Assembly (NCBI RefSeq): GCF_000346465.2
Contig: NC_034016.1
Coordinates: 20,514,442 to 20,578,441, forward strand
Origin: Prunus persica
Lineage: Eukaryota > Streptophyta > Magnoliopsida > Rosales > Rosaceae
Length of the DNA: 64,000 bases
Direction of reading: 5' to 3'
Positions 21,442-30,641 of this stretch are shown in pieces. Each line of letters starts with the position of its first letter. The stretch's first letter is position 1. The position numbers and the translations under genes are program-made. The notes under the pieces were generated by a model that had not been told where the DNA came from, searched no databases, and saw nothing but the letters and a program-made list of their open reading frames with translations.

Positions 21442-22445
21442 TCAAAGAGCTATTTTTATGCCAACTGGTCCAGTGAAAAAGGGTCTTGACTTGCAGACCA
21501 GATGTCTCAGGTTCGGATTGAAGTCGAGGGCATCAGGCCCCCGGATATCAGGCAGTTGCTGCAGTATTGGGATTGGAATCTCAATGTTGGTTCCTTTGGG
21601 AATTTGAATGTTGTTGAGGTCAATATCTTCCAAGCCTTGTCTTACAACAATCAATGATGGGGGGTACAGGCGCAAGCTTTCTTGGATCACCACGTTCAAC
21701 TGCCAGGATATTTATAATGAGTTTAGAATAAAAGGTCATATCATTTTATTGGCAGAAAGGAAATCAATTCTTATAACAAATTTATACATGTACAGTAACA
21801 CTGCATGAGCTCGTTAGCTTAGCAGAGTATGTATAGAGTCGGGGGTTGTGCGGGAGTGCTTCTGTATGAAGCGCTATTACTCCATCGTGCTTTTGTTAAT
21901 TCACCTGCCATGTGCTTTTTCAGTGCTTCTGTCATAGTCATTTATTCTAAGAAACTAGGAACCTATTCATTTATTCTAAGAGCTCCTGTCATAGTCAATT
22001 TGAACTATTTACATCAAACGCCAAAAAATGCTTTGGTAGCATTTGTTGCAATTGCTCCATTAGCTGAGTATGTTCAGTGAGTAAAAAAAAAAAACAGAAT
22101 ATATATATATATATTCTGGATTTGCAGACGGGCACAAGCTTTGGTAGCATCTGGAATGCGATCCATGCAAACGGGCACAAGCTTGCCACTCTAGATTTGC
22201 AGCTAGTAACATCAAGCTCCGTGATGCGGTGACTGCAGTGGTCTCGTGGCCTGCTAAGTATATACTCTTGCAATTATCCACTATGAACTTCTATTGGGAG
22301 ATACCTGAAAATAGGCTATCAGCATCACCATAATTTTCGGCTCCCTTGAGTATCATTTGCAGAAGGTCTTTCTCATCAGCCGCCTCAGTACTAGGTTGTG
22401 TTGCAACCCGCAATATCATTGAGTGGATCTCTTTCTCTAATCTCT
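21442..22445 (-). pseudogene. Cytochrome P450 pseudogene, CYP714-like
   Basis: Three collinear pieces of one P450 are visible on the minus strand. About 22305-22445 encodes LEKEIHSMILRVA and EKDLLQMILKGAENYGD. About 22160-22290 encodes [19 protein letters not shown] (the I helix, AGHETT intact). 21442-21699 encodes the K helix ESLRLYPPS and the substrate-side IPKGTNIEIPIPILQQ. The expected Trp after TAS is replaced (TASRSLMLL). The intron between the first two pieces has shrunk to about 14 bp. The middle region is disrupted and the haem-binding Cys loop is missing after FNPN. No full gene is possible. The motifs resemble CYP714 gibberellin-modifying enzymes, but subfamily placement is tentative. 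Confidence 0.8.
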
Positions 22446-22778
22446 ACAATTTCTCTGTTGTTTTTCGTCGGCAAAGTATCTACAATTTTTCAAGACATTT
22501 AATTAACGGAATACTTAGCATCATGCCAAGGATGAATTTCCAGAAACAGCAAGCCAGGATTACCTTTTCTGATGATTAAATGCATAAAGTAGGATGAACA
22601 TGAGTTTTCTTGTAATGCATATACCTTTATAAAAAAAGGACCCTTTTAGTTGCATTAGTTTATACTTTATAGTTATTAATTTGCTAGTTTCGATATCTGC
22701 AAGGCAGATATTGAAGAGAGAGAAATTTCACGATAAATCAATTTGAGAGTTCATTTTTTATAAATAAATAAAAATCAT
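22446..22778. other. Intergenic, no recognised feature
   Basis: AT-rich; no gene or repeat seen before the palindrome array. Confidence 0.4.
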
Positions 22779-23160
22779 GAGTATAGCTATGCGGCAATAT
22801 TATAAAAAAATTTATTAAAAAAAAACCGGCTTATAGCCGTGTGGCTGTACTAATTTATGAGAAAAAAAAGAGACCCGCCTCACGCCTAGAGCCCATTTCG
22901 CCGTGTGTCAAAAATAGTATAGCTGTTTGGCTATACTTTTTTTTTTTTAATCACGGCTATACTATTTATAAAAAAGAACCCAGGTGGTTCCTAACTCCCG
23001 CTTCTCTATGTGTCAAAAAATTATAGCCACATGTAGGAGTACAGCCGCACGGCTATACGCCTTTTAAAAAAAAAATCCCGAGTATAGTCGATCGGCTACA
23101 CTATTTATAAAAAAAAGGTGTCAAAAATGTATAGCTGATCGGCTATAGTATTTATAAAAA
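22779..23160. repeat. Array of imperfect TATAGCC-N-GGCTATA palindromes
   Basis: At least seven short inverted-repeat units occur in 380 bp, for example agtatagctgtttggctatact, cacggctatactatttat, gtatagctgatcggctatag and acagccgcacggctatacg. They are separated by homopolymer A/T runs. A larger unit is visible: gtgtca followed by an A run starts at 22905, 23010 and 23118 (spacings 105 and 108 bp), each time just before a palindrome. There is no open frame through it. Confidence 0.75.
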
Positions 23161-23244
23161 ATAATAATACTTAGAAAGAGAGACCAGTTCCAACCAAAAA
23201 AAAAGACAGACAAGTTACTATTTGGGCTTTTTTAACCCAAAAAA

Positions 23245-23402
23245 ATTTACTATTTGGGGTTTGGCCGACAAAAACATTTCACAAGACATAAACAGTGACC
23301 TGTGAATGTGGTGGGCCAATTAAATTTACTATTTGGGGTTTGGCCCACAAAAACATTGCACTAGACGTAAACAGTGACCTGTGATTGTGGTGGGCCCACA
23401 GT
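23245..23402. repeat. Two-copy 79-bp tandem repeat
   Basis: 23245-23323 and 23324-23402 share atttactatttggggtttgg, aaacagtgacctgtga and tgtggtgggcc, differing at about ten positions. It adjoins the palindrome array, but the sequences are unrelated. Confidence 0.88.
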
Positions 23403-24440
23403 GCTGAATTGGCCTATGACTGACAAGACATCTCGAGGGGAAAATACGTAAATAATTTTAAAACCGGGGCTGCTTGGTTTTTGGTTTTGATGTGGAAAAG
23501 AAAATACGTAAAGTCCCAAAAAAACCGTGAAGATGATGACACAACTACACTAGTGCCCCTCACTCTCTCCTGATTTGTAATTGCCCCTATTGCTCGTAGC
23601 CCTCATCTTCTACGAAACAACGCCCCTACCATTTTACTTTTATCTCTCTTCCATTAATGCCCCCTCCCCAACTCATCATTAATTACATTACATTAGCTCT
23701 CAATTCACAATCATGCATATTTTAGGAATATTTTCGAGTATTTCTTTTTATAGATATAGTGTTTAAGAGAACGGTATAATATAGTCATGAATTTCTCTTA
23801 AGAGGACTTCTTATAAAATATTAAAAATAAAAGGAATGACAGTCTATTTTTCAATTAATAACTCTGATATCATGTATTATAATTCAATATCCTAAGTGAT
23901 ATTGTAGGAATTAAAAGTATTTCTCTTTTTAATAACTAGAAGAAGCTCAAAGTTTAAATATTCGTCTCTCATTAATGAAAACAATAATATAAATTATAAT
24001 AATTAAGCATCTCAATGATTTCTTGTAAATAATAAAGTTTAAAATACTTTGTTTTTGCCACCATAAATATAATTTTGAAATCCAATATGATGATCTTTAT
24101 CTATAAGTCCGTTTGGTTGTAAAAGAGGTTTGGGGATGAGAAATCAATTGTTTTTCCATGTTTGGTAAGTTCAGGTATGAAAAATAGTTGTCCGTCACAT
24201 AAGAAAGTAAAAGGGAAAGTGAAGCCCTTTTTCCAACTCGAGTTTTATTTTCCCTTTTCATGGGATGGCAATGAAAAAATGAGCAAACATTAAATTCCAA
24301 TTTTTCATGATCATTTAAAAAATATATATGCAAAAAAAAGAAAAAGGATAACAAATTATGAAAAAGAGAGATGGGGGTAATATGGGAATTCCAAAAAATT
24401 AACCGAGAAGGAAAACCAGGATGACATAAATACCCTCGAA
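23403..24440. other. Intergenic, upstream of MUSTANG gene
   Basis: AT-rich and non-coding. A Tourist-like end (gtccgtttggttg) occurs near 24108, but no matching partner was found. Confidence 0.4.
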
Positions 24441-25378
24441 ATTGGCTAACCCTAGAATCTCCCAAGTCCGTTCGCTGCCCTTGTTGCCCCTGCAAAATTT
24501 CTGTGCCTTCCCCTTCTCTACCCTTCTCCTTTCAGGTTTTCCCTCTCGCCCACCCGCCAAACTCAAACCTCTCTCTCTCTCTCTGCTCTTTTTTTCTTCT
24601 TTTTTCGGAAAATCAATTAGAATTTTTTATTTACTTATTTAGTTTGTTAGATGCATCTATACTGTTCTATTCTCGTTCATCTCTTGAAATTTCTGATTGG
24701 TATGATTTTAATTATATTTCTTCTTTTGGCTATAATTTTGCAGGTTCAGTTTGAGCTTCTGGTGGCTTCTGGGGAGTGGGCACGCTTTAATTCAGTGAGT
24801 TCTAACGCACTCCAACTCTTTTTTTCTTTTTCTGGCTAGAATTATATGTTTGGTTGCTGAGAAAGCTCAGGAAAATTAGCATTTGTGTGCTCTTCTGGTC
24901 TTCAACAAAATATTTAAATAACTTTGAGTTACCCAGTTCTAGGTGTGCCTCGGTCGTATTGGTTTGAGTTGAGATTTTTGTTTTCTTTTCCTCATGATTT
25001 CTCAGCAGCCAGTTAGAGCGTGATATAGCATATCGAGTTTCAGACTTTAATTTAAAAACTTTTTCAGCTTATTCGTTTAAGAATTCATGCGCCAGAGAAT
25101 GCTGTGTGCTGATCTCAATCTTTATGACTGTTATTTCTCTGATTTTCGAGGGAAGTTACACAGGCAAACAATATTTGGTAACAATATGGTGCTCTAGCTT
25201 GGACTACATATCCCACTGTTCAGTGTAATGGTAAAATGAATATAAATTTGATCCAAAAATGCATTTTTCGTGACACAGGTATACTCAAAAATACAAAGTG
25301 GGCAGAAATCTTTCAACTTTAAGTTCATCATTTGATTGAGTTGGTGGGGGTTGATTCTGTTAAAACTCTGGCCTTGTA
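24441..25378 (+). other. 5' UTR and probable leader intron of MUSTANG gene
   Basis: CT-rich leader sequence (24500-24600) precedes possible splice sites: ttttgcag near 24743, GTGAGT near 24794 and gacacag near 25279. MUSTANG genes commonly carry a 5' UTR intron. The exact structure needs transcripts. Confidence 0.4.
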
Positions 25379-27676
25379 ATGGCAAACCATAATTTGATTC
25401 TTGGTCAAAATGGGGAGTTGCCATTGAGGCAGAATTCACATCCGGGACTGGGGCATGATCACAATTTGGTTCTAGGTCAAAGTCACAACTTTGCATTGGG
25501 GCATGCCCATGATCAGGATTTGGAATTAGGGCATGGTACTCATGACGATAAGCAGGTTTTTAGACATGCCCATGATCATGGATTAACTTTTGATCAGACA
25601 AATGAACATGAGATCGCGCTTCAGCATAGTCGTATTCAAAATCTTGAAGAAGAAGGTTTGGAGTTGGATCCAGATATTGGTCTTGAAACTGATCAAGAGA
25701 ATATTGATGTTGATGACCATGATAACGAACTTGCTCTTACTGTGACTCACGGGTTGGGTTTATCAGAGAATCATGAATTGTCTGTTGTGGAGGAACATGA
25801 TCTCCACGGAAATTTAGATTTAGCGATAGATGAAAATCAGGATATGGGTATTGTGCCTGACTCAGACTTGACTTTGCAGCATTCCCAGCTTTTAGATAGT
25901 CCTCCTGTCCTCCAGTGTCGATCCCTAGCTATAGCTTCTAATCACCAGCTGGCTGTTGGGCAAGAGTTTCCTGATGTCCAGAGCTGTCGAAGGGCATTGA
26001 GAGATGCTGCTATTGCGCTTCGCTTTGAGATGCAGACAGTTAAGTCTGACAAGACTCGTTTCACTGCCAAATGTGCAACTGAAGGATGCTCTTGGCGGAT
26101 TCATGCTGCAAAGCTGCCAGGTGTTCCTACTTTCACTATAAGGACCATCCATGAGGAACACACCTGTGGTGGAATCACCCATCTTGGTCATCAACAAGCC
26201 TCAGTCCAGTGGGTTGCAGATTCTGTGGAACAACGCTTGAGGGAAAATCCTAATTACAAACCAAAAGAGATACTAGAAGAGATTCACCGAGTTCATGGGA
26301 TTGCACTATCATATAAGCAGGCATGGAGAGGAAAGGAACGGCTCATGGCTGCTGTTCGTGGATCTTTTGAGGAAGATTATAGACTCCTTCCTCAATATTG
26401 TGACCAGATCAGAAGGACCAATCCTGGAAGTATTGCACAGGTTTATGGTAATCCTGATGATAACTGCTTCCAACGCCTATTTGTTTCATTACATGCATCA
26501 ATATATGGGTTTCTGAATGCATGCCGGCCTCTTCTTGGACTTGATAGAACTCATCTGAAAAGCAAGTATCTTGGGACTTTGCTTTTTGCTACTGGATTTG
26601 ATGGAGATGGAGCTCTATTCCCATTAGCATTTGGGGTAGTTGACGAAGAGAATGATGAAAATTGGATGTGGTTTCTCTCCGAGCTGCGTGTCCTGCTTGA
26701 AAATTATGCGGAGTACATGCCAAGACTTACAATTCTGTCTGATAGACAAAAGGGCATTGTCGATGGAGTGGAAGTTAACTTCCCAACTGCTTTTCATGGA
26801 TTTTGTATGCGCCATCTAAGTGACAGTTTACGCAAGGAATTTAACAATACTTTGCTTGTTAACCTTCTCTGGGAAGCTGCTTATGCTCTTACTAGCATTG
26901 GGTTTGAACAAAAAATTCTTGAGATTAAAGCTGTATCACAGGAAGCAGCCCATTGGATTGAACAAATTTCACCTCGCTTGTGGGCAACAGCATATTTTGA
27001 GGGAACAAGGTTTGGGCAATTGACGGCTAATATGGTTGAATCTATAAATTCTTGGATAATAGAAGCATCTGGGCTTCCAATTATTCAAATGATGGAGTGT
27101 ATCAGACGGCATCTGATGACTTGGTTCAATGAGCGCCGTGAAATGAGCATGCAGTGGACAGGCATACTTGTTCCTTCTGCTGAAAAGTGCGTGTTAGACG
27201 CACTTGCGCTTGCTCGTACTTATAATGTGGTCCGTTCAAATGAAGCTGAATTTAAAGTCAGATCCCATGAAGGATCACATATAGTTGATATTCGTAACCG
27301 TTGTTGTGAATGCCGTGGATGGCAGCTATGTGGGCTACCATGTTCTCATGCTGCGGCAGCTCTGGAGTCTTGTAGGCAACATGTTTATCGGTTCACTGAA
27401 AGTTGCTTCACAGTGGCAAATTATCGAAAAGCCTACTCAGAGACGATTCATCCAATTCCAGATAGAACTCTGTGGAAGGAGATGGTTGGATACCAGACTG
27501 ATGGTAATACAGATATGTGGGTTATTATAAACCCGCCAAAGTCTCTTCGACCACCTGGACGACCAAGGAAAAGGCGAATCCGCACAGAAGATGGTAGTCG
27601 CACAAAACGAGTTGTCCATTGCAGCCGCTGTAATCAGACCGGACATTTCCGAACAACTTGTGCAGCGCCCATTTAG
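25379..27676 (+). CDS. MUG: MUSTANG (MUG) domesticated Mutator-like transposase
   Basis: A single coding exon gives 765 residues. MUSTANG proteins descend from MULE transposases but are fixed host genes, implicated in growth and flowering in Arabidopsis. Residues 1-80 form a low-complexity region of repeating LxLG(Q/H)xH units, followed by an acidic segment to about 190. A MuDR-type zinc-binding DNA-binding domain lies at about 195-262 (Cys232, Cys237, His258, His261). The MULE transposase core runs about 380-560: first Asp in LGLDRTHLKSKY (389), second Asp in TILSDRQKGI (455). A SWIM zinc finger (CCECRGWQLCGLPCSH, about 642-656) follows, then a basic AT-hook-like GRPRKRR and a CCHC knuckle (CSRCNQTGHFRTTC). 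There are no flanking terminal inverted repeats, and the frame is intact. Neighbours match the MUG context in Arabidopsis. Confidence 0.93.
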   Translation: MANHNLILGQNGELPLRQNSHPGLGHDHNLVLGQSHNFALGHAHDQDLELGHGTHDDKQVFRHAHDHGLTFDQTNEHEIALQHSRIQNLEEEGLELDPDIGLETDQENIDVDDHDNELALTVTHGLGLSENHELSVVEEHDLHGNLDLAIDENQDMGIVPDSDLTLQHSQLLDSPPVLQCRSLAIASNHQLAVGQEFPDVQSCRRALRDAAIALRFEMQTVKSDKTRFTAKCATEGCSWRIHAAKLPGVPTFTIRTIHEEHTCGGITHLGHQQASVQWVADSVEQRLRENPNYKPKEILEEIHRVHGIALSYKQAWRGKERLMAAVRGSFEEDYRLLPQYCDQIRRTNPGSIAQVYGNPDDNCFQRLFVSLHASIYGFLNACRPLLGLDRTHLKSKYLGTLLFATGFDGDGALFPLAFGVVDEENDENWMWFLSELRVLLENYAEYMPRLTILSDRQKGIVDGVEVNFPTAFHGFCMRHLSDSLRKEFNNTLLVNLLWEAAYALTSIGFEQKILEIKAVSQEAAHWIEQISPRLWATAYFEGTRFGQLTANMVESINSWIIEASGLPIIQMMECIRRHLMTWFNERREMSMQWTGILVPSAEKCVLDALALARTYNVVRSNEAEFKVRSHEGSHIVDIRNRCCECRGWQLCGLPCSHAAAALESCRQHVYRFTESCFTVANYRKAYSETIHPIPDRTLWKEMVGYQTDGNTDMWVIINPPKSLRPPGRPRKRRIRTEDGSRTKRVVHCSRCNQTGHFRTTCAAPI

Positions 27677-29774
27677 TTACGGGTACCAAAGTTGATACTG
27701 TGCAAAGAGGATATAGACGTTTCTCTTCTTTCTATATTTTTTTCCTTCTTCTGGATTTGTATTCTTTTTTCATGTTCATAGGCTTTCCTGACGAAACAAT
27801 CTTCTGTAGGTTTATTTATTTTCGGATGATAATCAATGTCCAGTTCGTTGTTTCATGTCTTAAGGATGAGGCTTTAGTTCTTCTTCTTTTTTTCCCGGAA
27901 ATTTTCATCTTCTTATTCTATAGAGGGATAGTTTCGAAATATGCATACAAATTTTTCGTTTGAACTTCAACCAACACGGCTTCCATCACAAGCAATCAAG
28001 TACCATTGGCAAAGTAACCCAACAAAAACCGAAAGGAGTTAAAAAGTTTGCAGCAAATTGACTTCACCAATACCTGCATATTAAGTCAAAATTTTCAGCC
28101 AAAAGTTGCTTGTATATTTCAATCTCCATAGCAAACCAAACACTATCTTACATATAAGAAGTTCACCACAAAGTCAAAGAACCAAAAAAGTCAGATACTT
28201 TGAGGAAGTTGAAATGTGCAAGTCAAATATCTCAGCCATTTGTTGGCATAATAGCAGACATCAGAAGGTTATTTATATGTAAGGTAAAGTTTAATTGTTT
28301 TTGAAAATTGAAGAAGATAAACCTACAGCTCCAATACACATTTGTTGACAAATGTTTTCCAACATTTTTTGTTTATATATAGTACAACAGAGTCATAGAT
28401 TTGATGTAAGAAAAGTGAGACTCAAAAGTATTCATGATGCCACTGCTGGGTTTCTGAGTCAAGAAAGCTCATCAATCATCAAATATTTGTCCTTTCACAT
28501 TCACCCATTTACTGCTACTTCTGGCTTGGCCATAGCATATCATGGATTCATTCAAATGTTAAAATGCTGTCACATTTTACCTTTTTACTGTCTTATATAT
28601 TCTATCATTTCAGTGTTAACCGGGAAAGCTCTATCAATTACTTCTTTTACCCATTGGTACAGAAGGCAACAGCTCATATAGATTCATGTATTTTCATAAG
28701 GTGGGATTCATATGCCTTGACATTGATGGAGGCCTAACCCCCATGGCATTCTTCAACAAAATGAAAAAAGATACCTACAGAAATCGACAGGTACCGGCTA
28801 CTCTTTTTCGGGGTTCTTCTTTTTTCTTTTAATCAGCGGATAGGCGGGATTCGAAACATTGGAAAGAAAGATAATACTATACATATAGCGGGTAATTTGT
28901 GATACTGTGTATAAGTTTTCAAATACCAAGATGAAAATTGATACCACTTTTTGAGAAGAACGTGCTTGAAATGTGGGAACAGAATGCCTACTCGGAAAGG
29001 CGCTTTGACTTGTAGGCCGGGTGAGCATAATATCTTTGATATGCATAGAGGTAATGATTTCATTAGCTTCTAGTATTAAACTTGATTTGTGATACAATAT
29101 TTAATATCTATCTTTTGTAGTAGTATGCAGAGAGACTTTATCAGGCCAGCAATTCCAAACAAAACAACATATAGGGCCCAACTAAAAAGTTGATTTTGAT
29201 TCCAATATCTCTAAGAAGAACTTTATAAATTTGTAGTCAAGCAAAAGAAATCTTATTAATTTGAATCTATGCCTCTCTCTCTTCCACAATCTATAAATTT
29301 GTGGGCTAAGTTTGACTTGGTTATATTACAGAGCAGGGTTGTTCATTGCTTTCAAATATGAAATGGGGAGATAATAAAATATGATCAAGTCAAGACAAAA
29401 ATTAAGGTGAGAGCATTATGCATAATGGACTTTATAATCCACTTTTCTTTTGTCCCTTTTCCTTTTCTTCTTTAAATTTGTTGGTAGGTTGGTTGGTTGG
29501 TTGTCTTATAGCTTTAAGAGGCCAATCTGTGTTAAGCTTGGGATTTAAGCTTGGCATCAAGACTAGCTAGCTGCACATATGCATGCCATCATTGCATTGC
29601 ATTGCATGATATATATAGAAGAAGGTTCTCCACCTGCTATGAGCCATCCCTTTACCCTAGTGGCAAGCAAAAGACATATCCTTTACTTGTGAGCTGCAAT
29701 CAACACAAGGTCAAGATCCTTGCATGAAAGCAACACCCTCCTCAAAAACTAATTAATCACTTCACCAATTATTA
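27677..29774. other. Intergenic 3' of MUSTANG
   Basis: About 300 bp of T-rich MUSTANG 3' UTR is followed by AT-rich sequence. Several open frames of about 100 codons show no domain or splice support. Nothing else was recognised. Confidence 0.45.
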
Positions 29775-29954
29775 GGGCTAGTTTGGGAGTGATTTTGGAG
29801 AGGCTAATAATCATTTTTCACTTCTTCAAATAATCTCTTTAATTGATTTTATGGATAAGCACATGGGAGGTGTTTCTCCCCAAAATCACTTATTAAAATC
29901 ACTAAAAGTGATTCAGTGATTTTGGCCTATCTAAAATCACTCTGAAATGAGCCC
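29775..29954. mobile_element. Small MITE-like foldback, 180 bp
   Basis: The left end gggctagtttgggagtgatttt and the reverse complement of the right end (gggctcatttcagagtgatttt) match at 17 of 22 positions. Further AAAATCACT repeats lie inside. The left flank is tta; the right flank is caa, so the target duplication is degraded or absent. Confidence 0.6.
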
Positions 29955-30432
29955 CAAGTCTCTATAAAGCTACTTCAACCAAAAGAAATAAAAAATGTTA
30001 AATAATTTGAACATATATACATGTATTTAATTTGTTTATGCATATGGCATGGGACCAAGTTCAAAATTAATTTGAATGTTAAAAAAGCAACTATACAATT
30101 GGCAGTAGAGCGTAGCTTGTTCCCTAATCTAATTTAAGTATCTAAAGTTGCTATTTCGGTTGACTTCATCACAATTCACAAATGTATGCTTGAGGAGGAG
30201 AAAAAATAAAAAATATCTTGACAATTTCCTTTTCCTTTGGATCTTTTTTCATTAACATTATATATATATATATATATATATACATACATATATAAATCTA
30301 TACATGCAGTTGGCTATGTGTGAACTGAAAAGCAAGGTTTGCAGTACTGGTGTAGAAAGTGGACTCCAAGTCATGTGACATGAAGAAAGAATCTTGGGTT
30401 TCATTTCATCCTTACGTGTATAAGGACCCCAT

Positions 30433-30442
30433 TATATATATA
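30433..30442 (+). promoter_or_regulatory. Putative TATA box of the MIR166 primary transcript
   Basis: tatatatata lies about 104 bp upstream of the 5' arm of the hairpin, and a CT-rich stretch follows, as is common at plant transcription starts. Inference from position only. Confidence 0.45.
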
Positions 30443-30469
30443 ATGCATGGCCATATCAAATCTCTCAGC

Positions 30470-30472
<3 letters not shown>

Positions 30473-30529
<57 letters not shown>
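30473..30529. repeat. CT microsatellite
   Basis: About 27 CT units lie between the putative TATA box and the MIR166 hairpin, so the repeat is probably in the 5' part of the primary transcript. Confidence 0.95.
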
Positions 30530-30534
<5 letters not shown>

Positions 30535-30545
30535 AAGAACAAAAC

Positions 30546-30641
30546 AGTTGAGGGGAATGTCGTCTGGTTCGAGATCCTTCACAACCGTGGAGCTTAAGCA
30601 TAGTCTGAATGATTTCGGACCAGGCTTCATTCCCCTCAACT
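30546..30641 (+). ncRNA. MIR166: MIR166 precursor hairpin
   Basis: The 3' arm contains mature miR166 (starts TCGGACCAGGCTTCATTC; 21 nt at 30615-30635), identical to the form conserved across land plants. The 5' arm carries the matching star strand (starts GGAATGTCGTCTGGTTCGAG; about 30554-30574). The base of the stem is a perfect 10-bp pair, agttgagggg (30546-30555) with cccctcaact (30632-30641), and the loop is about 40 nt. miR166 cleaves class III HD-ZIP mRNAs (PHB, PHV, REV type) and so controls leaf polarity, meristem and vascular patterning. An open frame reading through the hairpin is a by-product of the stem sequence. No second hairpin of the family was seen nearby. Confidence 0.96.

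Noticed and set aside
28798..29097. 99-codon minus-strand frame, suspected organelle-DNA insert
   Set aside because: I could not match it to any plastid or mitochondrial gene with confidence.
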